Part shown: positions 55,280 through 64,000 of the stretch, in pieces
Numbering within the stretch: the first letter of the stretch is position 1
How the letters are laid out: every line of letters begins with the position of its first letter
Assembly (NCBI GenBank): GCA_946406115.1
Contig: OX291555.1
Coordinates: 14,092,001 to 14,156,000 of the forward strand
Source: Apoda limacodes
Lineage: Eukaryota > Arthropoda > Insecta > Lepidoptera > Limacodidae
DNA: 64,000 bases
Direction: 5' to 3'
Made by a program: the position numbers and the translations under genes
The notes under the pieces: model-generated
Databases searched by the model: none
Seen by the model: the letters and a program-made list of their open reading frames with translations, nothing else
Told to the model about the DNA's origin: nothing

Positions 55280-58200
55280 CTGAAAATATAAACATTACAT
55301 ATATTAATGTACTGGCTGGTTTCCCGCGGTGTTACCCGCATGATTCAACTCTTCCCGCCCATACAAACTTTTGTCTCCTCTCCGACTATTTTAGGATATG
55401 ATTTTCTAAAAATGCTGAAACACGTCATTCTTAATTTGTCTGAATGTCTATATACCAATTTTCACGTGATTCCCATACAAATTTTCGTCCGCTATTATAT
55501 GCCCTAGAGCCTAGACGATAATTTTAAAAAACGTTGTTATGCTTAATTTAAATTACAACCCATGGATTTAACTCAAAAAGGTCAGATTTTTGATAAAAAC
55601 TTCTAACTTAAATTTCATACATGTAATCTACACGTATAAGTGTCAGAACTAAGATGGATAGAAATCAGCATTATTGCTTCTCAAGATTCAAGTGTTCTTG
55701 GAACTTACTTACTCAAATGAAGAATATTATTGATAGATTGTAGATATGTTTGAACTCTCTAATCTTAGAACCTACCTACCAGCACAGCTACCAGTTTAAT
55801 TTAAGATAATTTTTCTGCGTTAACCCGTTTAGCTGTCAAAGCTTCGAATGCTTACAGACCAAGCGGCGGCCGCAAAATAACTGTCAACTTCTGAGAGGGT
55901 GAAATTTTTAGGAAAACTAGAGTTCATCGCGACAATAAAGAAAAAATGGAAACATAGTAGAGGTCTCATTCTTTTTGATAACCACCGATAAGATTTAAAA
56001 AAAAGAAGAAGATAATATGAATAAAGCCTTAATATTTGGACTTCACAACCTACAGTACTTAAATGGTGAAAAAAAAAATAGGACTTTTAAACTTAAGGAC
56101 TTCATTTATGCTGTTTACATCTTCTTCGAAATCTTATCAGTGGTTATCAAAAAGAATGGAACCTCAACTAAACTCCGTTTAAAAGAACTGCGTGGCAATA
56201 TTTATATATTGATTGACATATTTAAAGATAATACAGAATATCTACCTAAAGTAATCTTTATAAATTTAAAGATAATACAGAATATCTACCTGAAGTAATC
56301 TTTAAATATGTTAAGATAATGGAGAATATCTACCTAAAGTAATGTTTAGAAATTTAAAGATAATATAGAATATCTACCTGAAGTAATCTTTAAAGATTTT
56401 AAGACAATAGAGAATATCTACCTAAAGTATTCTTTATAAATTTAAAGATAAAAGAGAATGTCTACCTAAAGGCATCATTATAAATTTGCTAATAGTTAAG
56501 GTACTTAATCCAGAAATATCTAAATAAGAAATAATGGAAAAGCTTACGGGTTAATCCGTGATATGTCCCTGGTATTAATTTCCACTCTATTACCATATCT
56601 GTAATAGGTCATCGATGCTTCAAATATTCCGTCGCCTGGAGCGATAATGATCTAAAAAAAAGTATCAGCTGTAGCTTTACAAAAAAATGAAGAAAGAAAT
56701 GATAAGTACATTACCACAAATTTTTCTGATCTTCTGAATTTCGGTGTTTTGTCTTTGAAAGTTCACACTATTTCAATATGGCGGCTGAAGTTATGATTTT
56801 TGACCACAGGGTCAATGTGTCAACACGTCATAGGACAAATATTATTTAATATTTGTGCGTTAATTATTATAATATATTGTACAAATTTCCTGACTGAGCA
56901 ACATACTGTCTACTGGTAAATGTTGATTTTACAACATGAGTTTGAGATATTAAGCCCTACATTTTTACAATTTACAAGCCATTTTTACAAGTACATTTTT
57001 CGTTATTAAAAACAGAGTGGAAAATGGAGTGTCGCAATAAACTAAATGAAGTGGTGTTCCACAAACAGGCTTTTTTCAGGTGGCAAACAAGCTAGCGGTA
57101 TGGTAAGCGGTCACCGCAGCCTATGAACTTTCAGGTATATATATCGTAGTATTTGCTATGGACGCTTGCAACACCAGGGGTATCACTCGCGCGTTGCTGA
57201 CCCTTTCAAAATCTATAAAAACTTCTTTCTTAAAGAACACCATAAGTCCTTAAAAAAAACTTGGAAGGGAGCTCATTTCACAACTTAAGTATTTGCGGGA
57301 AGTTTGAAACCGCACAGTACGTGACCATTTAGGTTCTAAGGTGTGAGGATGAATTCATTGCCGATGGCTAGCAGTGCGATGATAGAAAGTAGCTGTGAAC
57401 ATCATTTCGAAAAATTTCTCATATCACATCTCATCATACAAACGATAGAACTTTTATTGCACATTCCAAAATTTTTTAAATACATAATTTTATGTAGGAT
57501 TGTTTTTTGTTCTCCTAAAAAAAATCGGTTTTCAAATTAAGCACAAATTGAGTAGGCATCTCGCTCGCTGCCTGCGTCTGACTTACTCTTGACTAGTTTT
57601 TTATTCTACTCATTTATTTACCAGTGAATGTATTAAAACTTATAAATCTAACCTTTGCCTGATAATATTCCTTTGAAGCCTTAACTTTCGAATTCGAAAG
57701 ATTCAGAATATTCCTATTGTGTTCTTGACGCATAACCCATTCTATAGAAGTCAAAGTTCTTTTCACACATTTATGTCTAAAAAAAAATAATAGAATTGAA
57801 TGGCGAAACCTTGGTAACACTTTGTATTATTCCTTAGTTTAAGGATGAAAGCCTTGTATGGCAATTTCGTTTCCTCTAGTAACGCATTTATCAGTAGAGG
57901 AACTTTCGATTAGAGGAATACAAATGTAATGACCTGCTACCTGAACTGACGGGTGAGGGTTCGATCCCAGCACAGGACAAACATTTATGTAAATACATAG
58001 AAATAGAGATTACTGCTGTCTCGTAAGAAATAGTTTACTTAACTTAACTATTAACTTTACTTCTTTACTTGAGCAAAACTTTCAAAACAGTTCAATCATA
58101 ACAATACAAAAAATGTTATGCAGTTTGGTAAGACTAAATAATTGATTAAACAAATGAATTTTTGATATTACCCGCAGGTAACTTATATTATGTATATAAG

Positions 58201-61200
58201 GGATAGGTATCATAGCGAAACAACGTTCGCCAGGTCAGCTAGCAGTTTATAAAATACATATAAGATAGATTATAAAATGTATTAATGGAATCTTAAAGGT
58301 TTCCTAGACGTAGCTGTTTGGTAAGCATTTTTGTTACTCAAGCATGCTTCTCAAGCACTGAAACATAAGTTTTCATCAACATCAACAAGCACGTAGATGC
58401 TTGTCAAGCACAAAAGTTAACTTACCTTAATGGTTGCGTCAAAGAGTTAATGTGGTTCTCTAAAGCTTTCGCAGTTTTATAATATAAGTAATTATAATTG
58501 GTGACGTTTTTCCAAGATAAGCAGGCGCACCAATGTGATTCTATGCTAGCTTCGCTACAAGATCTTGATTTTGGTATCTGAAATATGAATTTTATTTGTC
58601 GATAGGTCTTTTTTAAATTATGTCACATTATAAACCGGTTTCTTTTACTTGGCTTATTTTGTAAACAAAATTCTTACCTCGAAATCAAGAAAACTATGAT
58701 TTAAGTTTAAGAAAGGCCGCTAGTTACATTACAGTTGAATGTCTATTTTATTTATATCTACAAATATATTTCGCTAAATCATAGTTCTTGATTTTGAGGT
58801 TAGAATTTGGTTAACAAAATAAAAAGAAAAAATAGGTTTTACATGCGTAGTCGGTGGTGGCCTATAGTGGTGACAGTGTTTGCCCCGCGTTCTAAGGGGG
58901 GAAAGTCCGAACACTTCTAGCTTTTTTGAGAAGAAAGCCATAGCCTATATTATATATATAGGCTATATTATACCACTAAGGTGTCAAATAAGCTAACGGT
59001 CCGCCAGACGATAAACGGTCATCGCAGCCTATGGACGCTTGCAACACCGCAGGAGCATAACTCACGCGTTGCCGACCCATTAAAAATTTAATGACTATTT
59101 CTTGAAGAACCTTCGTGGACTACAAAGGTTTAGAGAAAACCTTGACGTGGAAGCTCATTTTACAACCTAAGCGGTCGCAGAATATCTTGAGAAAACCTGC
59201 ATACGTCAAGTAGACAAATTTTTTTTTGTACCACTATGGTGGCAAACAAGCTTTCGGTCCGCCTGATGGTAAGCGGTCACCGTAGCCTTCAATAACTTCT
59301 TTCTTGAAGAACCCCATACTGTAGTATGTATGTAGAAGCAATACTTCACGTCGAAGCACAGGTTGCTGCTTTACAAGTCGCAAGTACTGCTGCCATCTCT
59401 GGGCGGGTGCACCTGGATACCAGCTAGGGCCTCTTGACTCGGTTCAACGATGGGCTGTGATAATTGGCGAAAATCCCAAACTCACTTGCAGTATCGAGCC
59501 GTTAAGACTGAGGAGAGACTTTGCCTCCCTGTGTGTGTTCTACCGCTTGTACAGTGGGATGTGTTCTGAGGAATTGTTCGAAATGATGCCTACGGCTACT
59601 TTCTACCATCGCCCCATTCGCCACCGGCAGAGAATTCATTCTTACAGTTTAGAACCGAAATGGTAGCGTACAGTGCGGCTTCAGAGAAACTTCCTCTCGC
59701 GTACGCCTGGGTTGTGGAAGGAACCCCCCGTCAAGGTTTTCTCTAAGGAATACAGTATGGGGTTCTTCAAGAAAGAAGTTATTAGATTTTTGAAGGGTCG
59801 GCAACGCCCGATTTATACCTCTGGTGTTGCAAGCATCCATAGGCTACGGATTCCGCTGACCATCAGGCGGAACGTAAGCTTGTTGAATGTTGCTGTCATG
59901 ACTTTTATCTGTATTGACGATTTCTCGTTACCTCCAAATTTCGGAGGAGCTCAGTAAAATGTGCTACCAGGAGGTCACCCTTTTAATGACTGACTACGCC
60001 CGAAGTTGCTTAGCTTCGCATATCGTTTTCCATGGACAATGTATGTATAATCGGCTTGTTTCCAAATGGCTGAGACAACAGAATTTTACTTGTTATAATG
60101 ATCACACGCCTGATTTTCTTTATCTACCCCCATCAATGTCATATAAGTAATAAAGTGACTATTTTTACCGGTTCTAACAAAGTAAGTCCTCTAGACAAAT
60201 CTGCCCCTGGGACTTTGTATTTGTTCCAATGCTGCCTCAATCCAGCTACATCCAGAATTGTGCTGTGAATGTCGTATGGGGTCGTCAGGACATCGCGATT
60301 ATGTTCTAATGCTTTTTGAGCTTCCAAATTTCGCCTTTTCAAGGAGTTTGGTAAAGTTATCGCCATTAAGGGTAACCTTTCCTCTAATTTTCCAATTAGT
60401 GTATTTCGGGACCGAGAAAATCTATGAAAATTTTAAGTTTACCATAATAAGGGGGCATTGAAATTATCAATAGCAAAATTCCTTTTTAGTATCATAGAAA
60501 TTATTTTTTGTATAAATTAGGCTTGTAACGAATATTGTGCCACTATTCGGCCTATTCGGCTTCTTTTATTCTTTTCTGCCGGATACCTTAGTACTTTCCG
60601 GTCGAATACTTTTTATATTTAACTAATATTTTATAATATTATATTTATATTATTTTCTTGTTGTAGAATGATTGGAAAAATATAAGATTGTTTTTTTATA
60701 ATGTGTTTGCTTGTAATCAATTAAATAATTATGCATTTTCAACTTCCGTACTATAGGCGAGTTTTTTTTAGAGACCATAATTGATTACTATTTTATTAGG
60801 CTTACAAAGCAAAGAGCGCACGAAAATGTTCGTATTTACTATGAGCACCAAACTTAACATGTCAAAATATACAGCGTGGCGAGAGGTCGCGCTGGCCGAA
60901 TGCTTATGCCAAATATTCGGCTATTCGGCCAGGTAGTTTGCAGAATATTCGGTATTCGGCGTGTGGCCTAATATTCATTGCAAGTCTATTATATACACTT
61001 TTTGTTAAATTTATGTATACAAGTCATTAAATATAATTAAAATTAATTAAAAGTGTTTTTGAATCGACAAGTCATAAAATTATCTAGTTGTGGCCGGCCA
61101 CTTAATTCGTGATAAAGTCGGAAAAGATAAGAGTTCTTTCCTAATCTCGGTCCTATTTTCGTTCCTGCTGCGATTCCGGCCCTAAACTACTCTGTATATT

Positions 61201-61767
61201 TTCATTGGCGCTTTACCCGCGGCCCAACTTTGTAATGATAAAACATTTAAAAGTCTGGTTGTGCCGTTTTTTGTAAATAGCACGACCAATAGTGCGGCTG
61301 GTAGTGGTAAGGGAGATTTTTGAATTAAAAAAAAAAAGGCTTAAAATATTCACATACTCTGTTTGTGTGTATGTAAACAGATAACCGACTTCACCGACAA
61401 TAACTTCAAAAACATACGGTTAAGGGCATCTTCAGTGCCACCAGAGGTACACTATAGTAGTAAGTGCTACTGGGAACAACAAAATTTTTATGCCCGTTAC
61501 TAGCTCGACAAACGTCCGCAAATTCACAGGGCAGTGGACTATACCCTAAGTCTCATTCAAGGAGTCTGGTGTATAATGGCCGAGGTAAGCAAGCAGGTAA
61601 GCAAAAACATGATTTCTATGTAGGTAAATGTTTTTTAAGGTTTGGCCTAATCTGTCCCTGTCAACCTGTTATAAAAACCTTTCTTGCTGTATGTCCACAT
61701 CCTAAAGGACGTTTACCTATAAAATTTTATCGTAGTTCTAGTAGTTTAAGGGATTCCGTGATATACA

Positions 61768-61812
<45 letters not shown>

Positions 61813-62943
61813 CCACGGAACATGGCTCAAAATCTCGAAAAACATTTTTCATACAAAGTGCCGATCAGCTGTTTTAAAGTCTCATACAAATCAGATGATC
61901 GAACTTAGTTCGTGATTTCAAACCATGTTCTTCGTTGTTCAGTATAAATAGCAGAAATAACTCCATTATTATTATTTGAACCTTTTGTTACACGTAGTGT
62001 ATAACTCTGGTCACCCATCACCCATACTTGTCGTGCTTAAAACGCAGAAATAAGTAATTTTCATAGGAATAACAGGAACAGCTAAGGGAAACATTATTAA
62101 ACTAAAATTTACTATAAAAAAGTAGACTTCGTACATCCAGCACTGAGTGCGAACTATATCAGTCAAAAAATACAATGAAGGATAGTAATCTCTATCTCTT
62201 CTGTAACATCTATAGATTTTTTTATTTCAAAGCCTTAATTAAACGATCCCAGCCTAAAAGGTTCCCCAGGGCGATTGGCTACAATGGTAATAGTTTCCAA
62301 TTACAATGGTAATTGTACACAATACCTACGCGTGTGGCAATGGTAATAGACCATTATAGTTAGTTAATCGCCCTGTCGATCGGCTTGCACCCAACGACTT
62401 CCCTGGGCCCAGATAAGATCGATCCATCTCGTGGAGACTACGTACTGAAAAGTACAGCGTAATACTTTCCAATACGTGGTCGCCGTTCGAGAACCTTTCT
62501 TTCCCAACGGTTGGTTCGTCGAGCTGCATGGTCTAGCCATTGTAGTAAATCACTTGCTGGTCAGTAACCTCGATCCATGGTCCCCCATAACTATAATCAT
62601 CGAGTCTTCAAGCCTCCCACTGTCTTTGAGGTTCTGAAGAAATTCAGCTGTGTCGTCATCTGCAGTTGTAATAAGGCTAAAATTATCATGCGAGACGTCA
62701 TTTATAAATGTCAAACAAAACTTTTTGCCGTCCAAATGTAAAAACTGTAAAGACACCAAGTTAAAGTTATTATATTGATAAACGATAATAAAAATAAAAA
62801 AACACTAGCTGATCTAGCCACTAATACCCGCCGTTATAGGTCTATAAAATACACCTGGCGGTATACTTACCTGATCGGTTATGTTAAGCATCAGTTTGAA
62901 TCGAGGGGTGTCACCGACGCAGTATTTATGACCAGGTCTGCCC
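55198..62943 (-). CDS. Gene C: DUF229 sulfatase-like protein, last seven coding exons (5' partial)
   Basis: Minus-strand exons in coding order: 62943-62871, 62744-62569, 60421-60169, 58577-58426, 57776-57653, 56651-56548, 55279-55198 (TAG at 55200-55198). They correspond one-to-one with gene B exons 7-13 and have the same phases; four of the seven have exactly the same length. Visible landmarks are KYCVGDTPRF, VSHDNFSLITTADDD, IIVMGDHGSR, GKLEERLPLMAITLP, LTTPYDIHSTILD, ESHWCACLSW, EWVMRQEHN, GDGIFEASM, NTRDISRINP and HPHLNMFCFCKNLLV. All superfamily metal motifs expected in this half are present and I see no frame break, so it may be functional. The anchor and first active-site exons lie right of the window. 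It faces gene B tail-to-tail. Confidence 0.88.
55935..56171. repeat. Small foldback element
   Basis: tagtagaggtctcattcttt…ttgataaccaccgataagat is mirrored by atcttatcagtggttatcaa…aaagaatggaacctcaacta. It lies in the last intron of gene C. Confidence 0.7.
56200..56485 (+). repeat. Minisatellite, about 45-bp unit, about 6 copies
   Basis: Units contain aaagataatacagaatatct followed by acctaaagtaatctttataa. It ends about 60 bp from gene C's equivalent of exon 12. Confidence 0.85.
56548..56651 (-). CDS. Gene C exon (equivalent to B exon 12)
   Basis: 104 bp. It encodes IIIAPGDGIFEASMTYY and EINTRDISRIN. Acceptor ttttttag, donor gtaagc. Confidence 0.87.
57070..57400 (-). mobile_element. LINE 3' end (family 1) with small insertion
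   Basis: ggtggcaaacaagctagcgg to gcgatgatagaaagtagctg. About 40 extra bases interrupt the tail near 57130-57155. Confidence 0.7.
57653..57776 (-). CDS. Gene C exon (equivalent to B exon 11)
   Basis: 124 bp. It encodes HKCVKRTLTSIEWVMRQEHN and a variable tail ending YYQAK. Acceptor ttttttag, donor gttaga. Confidence 0.88.
57930..58030 (+). repeat. SINE with perfect B box
   Basis: gggttcgatcccagcacagg then acaaacatttatgtaaatac; no tRNA cloverleaf. Confidence 0.5.
58426..58577 (-). CDS. Gene C exon (equivalent to B exon 10)
   Basis: 152 bp. It encodes IPKSRSCSEASIESHWCACL and LYYKTAKALENHINSLTQPL. Acceptor atttcag, donor gtaagt. Confidence 0.88.
58645..58826. repeat. Palindromic MITE
   Basis: cttattttgtaaacaaaatt…cgaaatcaagaaaactatga is mirrored by atcatagttcttgattttga…ttggttaacaaaataa. 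Confidence 0.7.
58968..59175 (-). mobile_element. LINE 3' end (family 1) fragment
   Basis: taccactaaggtgtcaaata and ctatggacgcttgcaacacc, diverged. Confidence 0.65.
59221..59335 (-). mobile_element. LINE 3' end (family 1) fragment
   Basis: T-run, then taccactatggtggcaaaca … cttgaagaaccccatactgt. Immediately followed by an opposite-strand copy. Confidence 0.65.
59336..59890 (+). mobile_element. LINE 3' end (family 1)
   Basis: It encodes LTCSIEPLRLRRDFASLCVF, then YRLYSGMCSEELFEMMPTA, and the family tail to catcaggcggaacgtaagct. Frames are broken. Confidence 0.75.
60169..60421 (-). CDS. Gene C exon (equivalent to B exon 9)
   Basis: 253 bp. It encodes FSRSRNTLIGKLEERLP, ALEHNRDVLTTPYDIHSTIL and GADLSRGLTLLEP. 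Acceptor ttcatag, donor gtaaaa. Confidence 0.92.
60514..60990. repeat. MITE-like element with TATTCGGC repeats
   Basis: Ends attaggcttgtaacgaatat and atattcattgcaagtctatt are imperfect inverted copies. Both sides carry clusters of tattcggc motifs. Confidence 0.65.
61000..62568. other. Intron sequence of gene C, mostly unrecognised
   Basis: It contains a (TA)n microsatellite (61765-61810). A 137-codon open frame (61464-61877) runs into that microsatellite and has no family I recognise. Nothing else supported. Confidence 0.4.
62569..62744 (-). CDS. Gene C exon (equivalent to B exon 8)
   Basis: 176 bp, identical in length to B exon 8. It encodes LHLDGKKFCLTFINDVSHDN, AEFLQNLKDSGRLED and IIVMGDHGSR. 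Acceptor ctttacag, donor gttact. Confidence 0.9.
62871..62943 (-). CDS. Gene C exon (equivalent to B exon 7)
   Basis: 73 bp against 85 in B, with the same phases. It encodes GRPGHKYCVGDTPRF and KLMLNITDQ, with fewer cysteines than B. Donor gtaagt. Confidence 0.8.
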
Positions 62944-63009
62944 CTGTAATTTACATTACCATGTAAGTACCTATCTATAAGGAAGCAATGTACTTTTGGA
63001 GCATCGTTG

Positions 63010-63310
63010 AGTTTAATTTAACAACGCCATCTATTGTCAATAGCTTTAGTGTTGCTTAACAACGCCATCTAGTGTCAAATAGCTTTAGTGTTGCTGTGTC
63101 GGTAAAAATAATAGTATTACTACTCGCCAATAGATGTCAGGAAAAGTCAGATATTTCAGTTTATTATTGCCTGAAAACACGGATAAAACGACGTTTTCTA
63201 TAAACTAAACCTAGCTATCAATTCATCGCCCCCGAAACCCCCTGTATGCTAAATTTCATGAAAATCTTTGGAGCCGTTTCCGAGATTAAGATTATAATAT
63301 ATACCTATAT
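63010..63310 (+). repeat. Dispersed repeat shared with 38720-39080
   Basis: taacaacgccatctattgtc, gtgtcggtaaaaataatagt, gccaatagatgtcaggaaaa and aaaatctttggagccgtttc. Confidence 0.65.
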
Positions 63311-63884
63311 ATCATATACATTATACAAGAATTGCTCTTTTAAAGGTATGAAATATTTGAACAGCCCGTTTCCCACGGTGTTACCAGGGCGTGCAGTTTT
63401 ATTTATGTTTGAATGTTTGGACGTTCTTTCACAGAAATCAGGAACCCGATTGATTTTTTTTTAAGTGATAGATTATTTTTCAACTTCAATGGTAATCGTC
63501 TTGAGTTCCACAATACAAACATAACCCAACAATGGAAAAATATATATTTATTGGAGTTACAAAATAGTTCAGCTGGTGTCTTGTCGTTATAAGGTTGGTA
63601 CCTACTCACCCTACGAAAGTCAGTGAGCATAGCAAACAGTTCTGTAGTATTAAAGGAACAAGGTGTCCCATAAATTCATTTCAGTCTTGAAAAGTGTATA
63701 ATAAAAAAACCTTTTTTTTTTTATAATATTGCATTTTTTGCAAACTCTTCTAAACAAAATGTAAAATTGTTGATTGCTAATGACAGCAATCCAAACAAAA
63801 TCCTTCGTCGCTTATCTTGTACGTCCCCACTGTTAAGGCACGGCCTGTCGTCTCCTTAAGCGAGGGCGATTTGCGCCATAAACT

Positions 63885-63970
63885 TCACATACGTCTTTTT
63901 AAAGTATACAGATTTCCTCACGCTGTATTCCTTTACCGAAAAGCCAGTGGTATCAATAAAGATTAACTTG
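63885..63970 (+). repeat. Dispersed repeat, third copy of the 20780 type
   Basis: cttcacatacgtctttttaa … cagatttcctcacgctgtat … ccgaaaagccagtggtatca. Confidence 0.5.
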
Positions 63971-64000
63971 ATAATTAAAGAAAAAGACTCATTGGTAAAC

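Noticed and set aside
56017..56298. 93-codon open frame
   Set aside because: It runs through a foldback element and into the 45-bp minisatellite; no protein family or splice context.
61464..61877. 137-codon open frame
   Set aside because: It reads through a TA microsatellite (Tyr/Ile repeats), lacks any recognised domain and lies in an intron of gene C.

Overview
This is a stretch of an animal nuclear genome, most likely a moth or butterfly (Lepidoptera). It is AT-rich, its genes are split into short exons with canonical GT/AG introns, and the rest is packed with retrotransposon tails, short inverted-repeat elements and tRNA-headed SINE-like sequences of types I know from lepidopteran genomes. 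There is no bacterial-style gene organisation, no rRNA and no convincing intact tRNA gene. The species cannot be named from sequence alone.

The only host genes I can support are three paralogues of one family: DUF229-type, sulfatase/alkaline-phosphatase-fold, membrane-anchored proteins. Gene A (+) contributes its last three coding exons (2110-7557); its 5' part lies left of the window. Gene B (+) is complete: 13 coding exons from 21084 to 50945. They sum to 1902 bp (633 residues plus stop), and every splice phase matches. Gene C (-) contributes its last seven coding exons (62943 down to 55198); its 5' part lies right of the window. A and B are in tandem, and B and C are tail-to-tail about 4.2 kb apart. 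Exon boundaries and phases are conserved among the three, so they arose by duplication of one split gene. No expression data can be read from DNA, so function is inferred from family membership only.

Layout: 1-7557, gene A 3' end with a mariner remnant and other repeats in its introns. 7558-21078, intergenic, holding MITEs, degenerate LINEs, a hexamer array and a Ty1/copia remnant. 21079-50945, gene B, whose introns carry a LINE with RNase H (25.2-27.2 kb), a jockey/CR1-like LINE (41.7-44.0 kb), a dead piggyBac transposase (45.1-46.8 kb) and many MITEs. 50946-55197, the B/C gap, holding two large foldback elements that share a 104-bp unit. 55198-64000, gene C with small repeats.

The most interesting points are: a 74-bp perfectly identical tract between exon 9 of gene B and its counterpart in gene C, suggesting recent gene conversion; the two foldback elements with a shared internal palindrome-bearing minisatellite between the convergent gene ends; a piggyBac reading frame whose start overlaps a dispersed repeat and whose first catalytic Asp is Asn; and a transposable element that may supply gene C's poly(A) signal.
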